16,617 nucleotides of DNA from Kiritimatiellia bacterium (GTDB lineage: Bacteria; Verrucomicrobiota; Kiritimatiellia; RFP12; UBA1067), in NCBI GenBank assembly GCA_016303225.1, contig JAEDMC010000049.1, forward strand, positions 1 through 16,617, written 5' to 3'. The position numbers were made by a program, and so were the translations under genes. Every line of letters begins with the position of its first letter. Position 1 is the first letter of the stretch. Below the pieces are notes generated by a model. The model was not told the DNA's origin, did not search any database, and was given only the letters and a program-made list of their open reading frames with translations. Positions 7,066 through 12,740 of this stretch are shown piece after piece.

Positions 7066-8027
7066 AATACGTCGCGAAACGCCTGTGGGAGACGATCCCG
7101 ACGACCATCGGGATTCTCCTGTTGACGTTCGTCCTCTTCAACGTGGTCGGCGGATCGCCCGCACAAGTCGTCCTCGGCAAGAACGCGACCGCCGAGGCCG
7201 TCGCCGCCTTCAACCACAAGTGGGGGTATGATAAGCCCCTGATCATAGGAATTAGGGATCAGGGGGCAGGGATTAGAGGATGGTGGGACAGTCAGTTCTT
7301 CAATTTTGTCGGAGGGCTGTGCAAGGGGGACTTCGGGTATTCGATTGAAAACCAGGAGCCGGTCGTCGAGGTGCTGAAGCGCGGTGTGGGACCGTCCCTT
7401 TCGCTCACGGTGCCGATCCTGATCGGCGGTGTCATTGTCGCACTGATGCTTGCGCTGCTTGCGGCGGCGATGCGTGGCGGGTGGGTGGACAAGGCGGTGC
7501 TGGTCTTTTCCGCGGTGCTGATGAGTGTCAACTACGTCATCTGGGTGCTGGCGGGACAGTTCTTCCTCTCCTACAAGGCGGGGTTCTTCCCCGTGTGGGG
7601 CTATGAGAACGCCTTTTACCTTGCGCTGCCGGTCTTGATTGGGATATTCTCCTCCCTCGGGACGGACGTCCGCTTCTTCCGGACGGCGATCCTGGACGAG
7701 GTCTACAAACCCTACGTGTTGACGGCGCGGGCGAAGGGTCTCTCGGTGTGGACGATTATGACGCGGCATGTTCTCCGGAACGCGCTTATCCCGATCGTGA
7801 CGTACGTGTCGCTCTCGATCCCCTATCTGTTCACGGGCTCGCTGCTCCTCGAGAGCTTTTTCGGCATTCCCGGTCTCGGTTCTGTTTCGATTAACGCAAT
7901 CCATTCGGCGGATATGGCGGTTGTCCGTGCGATTGTCGTCCTCGGTGCGCTTCTCTACCAGTTCGTCAACCTGTCGACGGACATCCTCTACGCCGTCCTT
8001 GATCCGCGGGTGAGAATCGGCCGGTGA
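7059..8027 (+). CDS. ABC transporter permease, DppB/OppB type
   Basis: This 322-residue inner-membrane protein is one of the two permease subunits of a peptide- or nickel-type ABC importer. Its N-terminus (VLKYVAKRLWETIPT), a first membrane helix near residues 15-32, then GDFGYSI, and the EAA-loop region around TARAKGL (222-228) are typical of the family. About six membrane segments are visible. The GTG at 7059 gives the standard family start and overlaps the upstream gene by seven bases; a TTG at 7014 lies well inside that gene and was rejected. Residues 61-74 are coded by an in-frame short-repeat array between DKP and GDFG, where typical homologues have about 14 fewer residues. The partner permease, ATPases and binding protein are absent: the next gene is nfo with its own promoter. 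The substrate is unknown. Confidence 0.88.
   Translation: MLKYVAKRLWETIPTTIGILLLTFVLFNVVGGSPAQVVLGKNATAEAVAAFNHKWGYDKPLIIGIRDQGAGIRGWWDSQFFNFVGGLCKGDFGYSIENQEPVVEVLKRGVGPSLSLTVPILIGGVIVALMLALLAAAMRGGWVDKAVLVFSAVLMSVNYVIWVLAGQFFLSYKAGFFPVWGYENAFYLALPVLIGIFSSLGTDVRFFRTAILDEVYKPYVLTARAKGLSVWTIMTRHVLRNALIPIVTYVSLSIPYLFTGSLLLESFFGIPGLGSVSINAIHSADMAVVRAIVVLGALLYQFVNLSTDILYAVLDPRVRIGR
7236..7281 (+). repeat. Heptamer array and inverted repeat inside the permease gene
   Basis: From 7247 five 7-bp units follow each other: AGGAATT, AGGGATC, AGGGGGC, AGGGATT, AGAGGAT; TGATCAT just before (7240-7246) may be a degenerate sixth. The same stretch contains a perfect 9-bp inverted repeat, CCCCTGATC (7236-7244) with GATCAGGGG (7257-7265), around a 12-base loop. 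The array codes residues 61-74 of the permease and keeps the frame. Confidence 0.72.
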
Positions 8028-8052
8028 TCGGTTCCAATTTGAGCATCCCCGC

Positions 8053-8078
8053 TTGTCTCTGATCAAATATGGTATAAT
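8053..8078 (+). promoter_or_regulatory. Promoter of nfo-panC, extended -10
   Basis: TATAAT lies at 8073-8078 with the extended TG at 8070-8071. The -35 is poor: TTGTCT at 8053-8058 gives only a 14-bp spacer, so the extended -10 probably carries the promoter. Eight bases separate the -10 from the nfo ATG, and no Shine-Dalgarno sequence fits, so a leaderless transcript is predicted, as for the promoter before subunit D. Confidence 0.7.
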
Positions 8079-8086
8079 AGCCATCT

Positions 8087-8950
8087 ATGAAAGTTGGGTG
8101 TCACTTGAGTTCGGCGGGAGGTTATCTCGCCATGGCGCAGACCGCCGAGTCCATCGGCGCGAACGTCTTTCAGTTCTTCACGCGCAATCCGCGCGGCGGT
8201 GCGGCGAAGCCGATTGACAAGGCGGACGTCGCGGCGTTTCTGAAGTATGCCGAAGAAAAGGGCATCGGACCGATTCTCGCCCACGCGCCCTACACGCTCA
8301 ATGCCGCCGGCGCCGAACCGCGCGTCCGCGAGTTTGCCGAAGAGGTGATGGTCGACGACCTGAAGCGGCTGGAGCTGACGCCCGGCGCGATGTACAACTT
8401 CCATCCCGGCAGCCACGTCGGACAGGGCACGGAAAAGGGGATCGAGCTGATTGCCGGTCACTTGAACCGCGTGGTCTCGCAAGTCGGCAAGGTTTCGACG
8501 ACGATCTTGCTGGAGACGATGGCGGGCAAGGGCAGCGAGGTCGGACGGAGTTTTGAGGAGATCCGTGCGATCATCGATGCTTTTGAGGGTCAAGTCAAAC
8601 CATCGAACAATCCGAACGATCAAACAATTCTCGGAGTCTGCTTGGACACCTGTCATGTGTGGGATGGCGGGTATGACATCGTGAACGACCTCGACGGCGT
8701 GCTCTCTGCGTTCGACAAGATCATCGGGCTTGACCGGCTGAAGGCGATTCACATCAACGATTCGATGAATGTCTTCGAGGCGCACAAGGACCGGCATGAG
8801 AAGATCGGCAAGGGCAAGATCGGACTCGAAGCCTTCGGCCGCATCGTGAACCATCCGAAGCTCCGCGACCTTCCGTTTTATCTCGAAACCCCTTGCGATC
8901 TCCAGGGTTACAAAGAAGAAATCGCGCTGTTGAAAGGGCTGCGCAAATGA
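8087..8950 (+). CDS. nfo: Deoxyribonuclease IV (AP endonuclease)
   Basis: This 287-residue enzyme cuts DNA on the 5' side of abasic sites in base excision repair, using three Zn ions in a TIM barrel. The metal ligands are all present: H66 (AHAPY), H106 (FHPGSH), E143 (LLETMAG), D187 and H190 (CLDTCH), H222 (HIND), D235 and H237 (DRHEKIG) and E267 (LETP). The N-terminus KVGCHLSSAGG is standard. Residues 171-181 (KPSNNPNDQT and next) form an insertion before the GVCLDTCH motif, coded by an octamer-like array; E. coli Nfo is about ten residues shorter there. The gene starts right after its promoter and ends in an ATGA overlap with panC, so the two are co-transcribed, though no functional link is evident. 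Confidence 0.95.
   Translation: MKVGCHLSSAGGYLAMAQTAESIGANVFQFFTRNPRGGAAKPIDKADVAAFLKYAEEKGIGPILAHAPYTLNAAGAEPRVREFAEEVMVDDLKRLELTPGAMYNFHPGSHVGQGTEKGIELIAGHLNRVVSQVGKVSTTILLETMAGKGSEVGRSFEEIRAIIDAFEGQVKPSNNPNDQTILGVCLDTCHVWDGGYDIVNDLDGVLSAFDKIIGLDRLKAIHINDSMNVFEAHKDRHEKIGKGKIGLEAFGRIVNHPKLRDLPFYLETPCDLQGYKEEIALLKGLRK
8598..8630 (+). repeat. Octamer-like array inside nfo
   Basis: AACCATCG, AACAATCCG, AACGATCA and AACAATTC follow in series, with AAC at 8598, 8606, 8615 and 8623. The spacing is 8, 9 and 8 bp, consistent with an AACNATCN unit and one single-base insertion. The stretch is AT-rich against the rest of nfo and codes residues 171-181, an insertion relative to E. coli Nfo. It is more degenerate than the other arrays. 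Confidence 0.5.
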
Positions 8951-9789
8951 AGATATTCAAGGAACCGAAGAAGCTGCAGAAGTGGTGCGCCGCGCAAAAG
9001 CTTGCCGGCAAGAAGATTGCCCTCGTCCCGACGATGGGCTATCTCCACGAGGGACATCTCTCGCTCATCGAGAAGGCGAAGAAGAAAGGGGCGGACGAGA
9101 TTGTCGTCAGCGTCTTCGTGAACCCCGTCCAGTTCGGTCCGGGCGAGGACTACGAGAAATATCCGCGGGACGAGAAGGCGGACCTCGCCAAGTGCCGCGC
9201 GGCGGGCGCGACGGCGATCTTCTTCCCGACGCCGGCGAACATGTACCTCGACTGTCATTCCGTCTACGTCTGCGAGGAGGACCTCTCGAAGGGACTCTGC
9301 GGCGCGCGTCGTCCGGGGCACTTCCGCGGCGTCTGCACGGTTGTCGCCAAGCTCTTCAACCTGACGCATCCCGACTTCGCGGTCTTCGGACAGAAGGACT
9401 ACCAGCAGGTGCAGGTCATCAAGCGCATGGTGCGCGACCTCAACTTCGACCTCGACATCGTGATGGCACCGATCGTCCGCGAGCCGAGCGGACTTGCGCG
9501 CTCGAGCCGCAACACCTACCTGAGCGCCGAGGAGAAGGAGAAGGCGCTGGCGATATCAAAGAACCTTCTGTCGTTGAAAGCTAGTTTTTCTAGCGGGTCT
9601 AGAACGACTAGAAGGCCGAGTCTGGCGACGGTCGCGGCCAATATTGAAAAGGCCGGTCTCAGGCTTGACTATCTTTCTTGCGTCGACGCGAAGACGCTGG
9701 AGCCGCGCAAGACCGTTGCGAAGGGCTGCTGTGTGCTCGTCGCCGCGTATGACGGCAAGACGCGGCTCATTGACAACGTCCTGATCTGA
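8947..9789 (+). CDS. panC: Pantothenate synthetase
   Basis: This 280-residue enzyme joins pantoate and beta-alanine with ATP to make pantothenate, the precursor of coenzyme A. It has the HIGH-type motif PTMGYLHEGH (28-37), FVNPVQFGPGEDYEKYPR (57-74), RRPGHFRGVCTVVAKLFN (121-138), GQKDYQQVQVIKR (148-160) and SGLARSSRN (181-189). Length is normal. The ATG at 8947 overlaps the nfo stop, and AAAGGG at 8933-8938 serves as ribosome-binding site; frames upstream of it run back into nfo. Residues 212-223 are coded by a perfect 9-bp CTAG-based array, in the variable region just after the catalytic domain, so the enzyme is probably active. panB and panD are not in the window. Confidence 0.95.
   Translation: MKIFKEPKKLQKWCAAQKLAGKKIALVPTMGYLHEGHLSLIEKAKKKGADEIVVSVFVNPVQFGPGEDYEKYPRDEKADLAKCRAAGATAIFFPTPANMYLDCHSVYVCEEDLSKGLCGARRPGHFRGVCTVVAKLFNLTHPDFAVFGQKDYQQVQVIKRMVRDLNFDLDIVMAPIVREPSGLARSSRNTYLSAEEKEKALAISKNLLSLKASFSSGSRTTRRPSLATVAANIEKAGLRLDYLSCVDAKTLEPRKTVAKGCCVLVAAYDGKTRLIDNVLI
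9581..9616 (+). repeat. Nonamer CTAG array inside panC
   Basis: CTAG occurs at 9581, 9590, 9599 and 9608, an exact 9-bp period, with five variable bases between: CTAGTTTTT, CTAGCGGGT, CTAGAACGA, CTAGAAGGC. CTAG is usually rare in bacterial coding DNA, so four in a row is striking. Being a multiple of three, the array keeps the panC frame and codes a Ser/Thr/Arg-rich stretch. Confidence 0.8.
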
Positions 9790-9795
9790 CAGGCG

Positions 9796-9861
9796 ATGAA
9801 ACGCGCCGCGCTGACAGCTTTTCTCGTTGTTGGCCGGAACAGGGGTCTGGTTGGCAGGTGA
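9796..9861 (+). other. Short out-of-frame frame resembling a signal-peptide start
   Basis: An ATG at 9796 opens a 21-codon frame, MKRAALTAFLVV and onward, ending in TGA at 9859-9861. Its first twelve residues look like the charged and hydrophobic parts of a signal peptide. The glycosidase frame, read upstream, continues from about 9827 as LAGTGVWLAG, so a one-base shift near 9825-9829 would join them into one longer signal-like segment. It may be a relic of a frameshift or a chance frame. Confidence 0.35.
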
Positions 9862-9883
9862 ACAAGGAAAGGAGAAAGGGCCG

Positions 9884-11605
9884 ATGATGGGGTTTCTCGT
9901 AGCGGCGACGATGGCGATGCCGTTTTCGTTCGGGGAAGTGAAGGTCTCTTGTGCGGAGCCGGGCGACTGGAAGGTTGCCTGTGTGCGCGAGGAGCTGGAG
10001 AAGGGCGTTGAGATCGTCACGGTCACGTTGGACGCGCCGGGGCGCCGCCAGCCGCCGAAATTCACGGTCGGGTTCCAGGTCCCGCAAGTCGAGATGTTCT
10101 ACCGCTGGTCCGTGAACGACGGGAACTTCGCGCTTCCGCCGAACTGGGGCGGCGCGTGTGTGTCCGAGTTCGCTCGGAACATGCCGCTTTACGCCTTCCT
10201 GAACGGCAACGACGAAAGCGTTCTGGCGCTCGCGGCGAGCGAATGCACGCGGGTCGTGGACTTCAAGGGCGGCGTCCGCGAGGAGGGGAGCCTTCTGGAG
10301 ATAGGCTTCCGCTATTTCGAGAAGCCCGAGGCACCGATCTCGCACTACCAGACGTCCGTCCGCATTGACACGCGCCGCCAGTATTTCGGCAAAGCCGTTT
10401 CAGAGGGCGCCGCGTGGATCGAGAAGGCTGGCGGCTACAGGATCGCGTCCGCGCCCCCTGCCGCGTTCGACCCGCTTTATTCCAGCTGGTACAGCTTCCA
10501 TCAGGACGTCTTTGCGAAGCCCCTTGAGGAGGAGCTCGAGATTGCCGCGAGACTTGGGATGAAGACGGTCATTCTCGATGACGGGTGGCAGACGGATGAC
10601 ACCGGACGCGGCTATGCCTTTTGCGGCGACTGGGAGGTCTCGCGACGCCGATTCCCCGACATGGCTGCGCACGTGAAGAAGGTGCACGACCTTGGAATGA
10701 AGTACATGGTCTGGTATTCTGTCCCGTTCGTCGGCCTCAAGAGCGCCAACTACGCGAAATTCAAGGGCAAGTATCTCTTTGACGAGGTGCCCGGCCAGGG
10801 CGCGGCTGTTCTCGACCCGCGTTTCCCCGAGGTGCGGGCGTTTCTCGTCGAAACCTACGTGAAGGCGGTGAAGGCGTGGGACATCGACGGACTGAAGCTT
10901 GACTTCATCGACTCCTTCGGCCTGCCGGCGACGGGCGACCCCGCCGAGAAGGAGAACTACGCCGGACGCGACGTCCACAGCGTTCCGGAGGCGGTCGACC
11001 GCCTGATGCGGGAGATTCGCGCGGCGCTCGCCGCCGTCAAGAGCGACATCCTCCTTGAGTTCCGGCAGAGCTATGTCGGGCCCGGCGTCCGCCAGGTCGG
11101 AAACATGCTGCGCGTTGGCGACTGTCCCGGGGACATGCGCCGCAACCGCTTTGCGATCGCGAACCTCCGCCTCGTCTCGGGCGACACGGCCGTCCATTCC
11201 GACATGCTCGAGTGGAACTTCGCCGAGACGCCCGCCTCTGCCGCGCGTTATGTCATCAACTCGATGTTCGGTGTCGTCCAGTATTCGCTGATGCTCCGTT
11301 CGGCCCCGCGCGAACACCGCGAGATGATCGAGAAGTGGATCCGCTTCTCGCAGGAGCATCGCCAGACGCTCCTCCACGGGAGATTCACGCCTCGCCATCC
11401 CGAACTTCAGTATCCCGTCATCGAGGCCGAGTCCGACAAAGAGCGAATCATCGGGCTTTACGATGACGGACGCGTCCTCGAGATTCCCGACGCGAAGAAG
11501 ACGATCGTCATGAACGCTTCCGGAAAGGACACCTTCGTCATCCGGCGCAACGGTCGCCTGTCGGAAGTCGCCTGCAAGTCGGGCGACTGGATCGAACTCA
11601 GGTAG
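9884..11605 (+). CDS. GH36-like alpha-galactosidase
   Basis: This 573-residue protein resembles GH36 melibiases, retaining enzymes that remove alpha-linked galactose from oligosaccharides. An N-terminal beta-sandwich (about residues 1-195) precedes a TIM barrel with YSSWYSFHQD, ILDDGWQ (D232, D233), the likely nucleophile D340 in GLKLDFID, and the likely acid/base D413 in RVGDCPGD. A small C-terminal beta domain follows. The start ATG at 9884 (or 9887) has AGGAG at 9870-9874 at good spacing. The N-terminus MMGFLVAATMAMPFSFG is hydrophobic but lacks the positive residues of a standard signal peptide; an out-of-frame signal-like start lies upstream at 9796. It follows panC by 94 bases without a clear promoter or terminator between. 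Substrate is inferred from the family only. Confidence 0.82.
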   Translation: MMGFLVAATMAMPFSFGEVKVSCAEPGDWKVACVREELEKGVEIVTVTLDAPGRRQPPKFTVGFQVPQVEMFYRWSVNDGNFALPPNWGGACVSEFARNMPLYAFLNGNDESVLALAASECTRVVDFKGGVREEGSLLEIGFRYFEKPEAPISHYQTSVRIDTRRQYFGKAVSEGAAWIEKAGGYRIASAPPAAFDPLYSSWYSFHQDVFAKPLEEELEIAARLGMKTVILDDGWQTDDTGRGYAFCGDWEVSRRRFPDMAAHVKKVHDLGMKYMVWYSVPFVGLKSANYAKFKGKYLFDEVPGQGAAVLDPRFPEVRAFLVETYVKAVKAWDIDGLKLDFIDSFGLPATGDPAEKENYAGRDVHSVPEAVDRLMREIRAALAAVKSDILLEFRQSYVGPGVRQVGNMLRVGDCPGDMRRNRFAIANLRLVSGDTAVHSDMLEWNFAETPASAARYVINSMFGVVQYSLMLRSAPREHREMIEKWIRFSQEHRQTLLHGRFTPRHPELQYPVIEAESDKERIIGLYDDGRVLEIPDAKKTIVMNASGKDTFVIRRNGRLSEVACKSGDWIELR

Positions 11606-11742
11606 GCGCGCCGCCGCCACGCGTTCCGTCTCGGCGTCCACACACCCCGCCGCGATGGGCGCCTGATTTTCAACGAATTAAAATGAGGCATACTCGGTCA
11701 GCAAGCGCCAGCGGTGTTGACGCAATACATACTTGACCCTTC

Positions 11743-11771
11743 TTGGCCCCTCGCAGCAGAAATGATATACT
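11743..11771 (+). promoter_or_regulatory. Promoter of the secreted multidomain protein
   Basis: TTGGCC at 11743-11748 and TATACT at 11766-11771 are separated by 17 bp, with the extended TG at 11763-11764. Unlike the other three promoters, it leaves about 30 bases of leader that include AGAGGAG at 11797-11803. The rest of the 11606-11742 gap has no gene; AGGCGC near 11605 could pair with GCGCCT near 11663, but the loop is too long for a convincing terminator. Confidence 0.6.
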
Positions 11772-11807
11772 AACGGCATTTCTGTATTTCAAACACAGAG
11801 GAGTGGC

Positions 11808-12716
11808 ATGAACAACGACCGAAAAGTGGCTATAGGCGCCGCTGCCTTTGCCCTCGCCGCAATGACGGGGGTGTCTTTTGCCGACGATGTAGTCGGCGTG
11901 ATGAGCGTAGACGTCGGGACTAACGGACTGGCCGAAGTAGAGATGCCGTTTTCTCCCCTGTGCCCCGACCACGGGCCCATCGGCTACGTCGCTGGCGCGT
12001 TTCTCGGCGACGGCAGTGAATTGAGCGACCGCCTCGTACGCTTCGACGCCGATTCCGCCACGTCCACGAACGCCGTCTGGGACGGAGACCGCTGGCTTGA
12101 TCCGGCGACGGGCATTCCCTCCCTCATGACCGCAAAACCGGGCGACACTCTTTTTCTGCTGCGGTACGACGCCGATCCGTTCGGACTTTACGCCTTCGGA
12201 CGCGCCGCGTCTCACCTCGCGCCGTTCTCGCCCCCGTATTTCTCGTCCCTCTTCGTCGATTCCACGAACGCGACCGTCTCGCTTGGCGTCTCCGCTGCGA
12301 CCTTGCCCTACGACATTCTTTCCGCCGACTCTACGAATGCCGTGGCTCCCGGCACCGGCTGGCTGCACCTCGGCCGTAGTGCAAGCGATTGCATCTGGTT
12401 TGACGACGCGCCACCGGCCGGATTTATCCGCCGCTATCTCGTCTCCGACGCGACGCGCGATACGGACGGCGATGGTCTCTCCGACGCACTGGAAATCCAC
12501 GTCCACGGCACATCGCCGTTTCTTGCGGATACGGACGGCGACGGTGTCCAGGACGGACTCGAAATCGCCTGGGGTTCGGATCCGGTTGTCGCAGACCAAG
12601 GCGTACCGTATGCTTGGACGGAAGGGTTCGAGCTTCCGGACGTCAGTCCAGGCGTGATTGACGGACAGAACGGCTGGATGGTCTCGGGCTCGGTGACGGC
12701 GAACGTCCAAACGTGA
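11808..12716 (+). CDS. N-terminal part of secreted TSP3/PA14 protein, ended by in-frame TGA
   Basis: This 302-residue product has a clear signal peptide: MNNDRK, a hydrophobic stretch to about residue 22, and a likely cut after SFA (25|26). A beta-rich region follows to about residue 215, then two calcium-binding thrombospondin type 3-like units, DTDGDGLSDALEI (from 12459) and DTDGDGVQDGLEI, each followed by GTSP/GSDP. The last part, starting at EGFELPDVSPG, looks like the first strands of a laminin-G/concanavalin-like domain. It is cut by TGA at 12714-12716, and the same frame continues open for another 1274 codons. GGAG at 11800-11803 lies four bases before the ATG. If only this part is made, it would be a secreted fragment with an unfinished last domain. 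Confidence 0.8.
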   Translation: MNNDRKVAIGAAAFALAAMTGVSFADDVVGVMSVDVGTNGLAEVEMPFSPLCPDHGPIGYVAGAFLGDGSELSDRLVRFDADSATSTNAVWDGDRWLDPATGIPSLMTAKPGDTLFLLRYDADPFGLYAFGRAASHLAPFSPPYFSSLFVDSTNATVSLGVSAATLPYDILSADSTNAVAPGTGWLHLGRSASDCIWFDDAPPAGFIRRYLVSDATRDTDGDGLSDALEIHVHGTSPFLADTDGDGVQDGLEIAWGSDPVVADQGVPYAWTEGFELPDVSPGVIDGQNGWMVSGSVTANVQT

Positions 12717-12740
12717 GTTGTTCATACGGGATCCGCTGCA

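Noticed and set aside
9827..9883. TTG at 9827 as the glycosidase start
   Set aside because: It has no ribosome-binding site, whereas the ATG at 9884 has AGGAG at good spacing. The upstream in-frame segment is treated as a possible frameshift relic.
11605..11672. Intrinsic terminator after the glycosidase gene
   Set aside because: AGGCGC and GCGCCT can pair over six bases, but the loop is about 50 bases and the T-run is short.
12714..12716. TGA read as selenocysteine or tryptophan
   Set aside because: TGA is the normal stop of subunits D and I, nifU, the 651-aa gene, the permease, nfo and panC here, so the code is standard. No selenocysteine-type domain or obvious hairpin was noted after the codon. 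Simple readthrough cannot be excluded.
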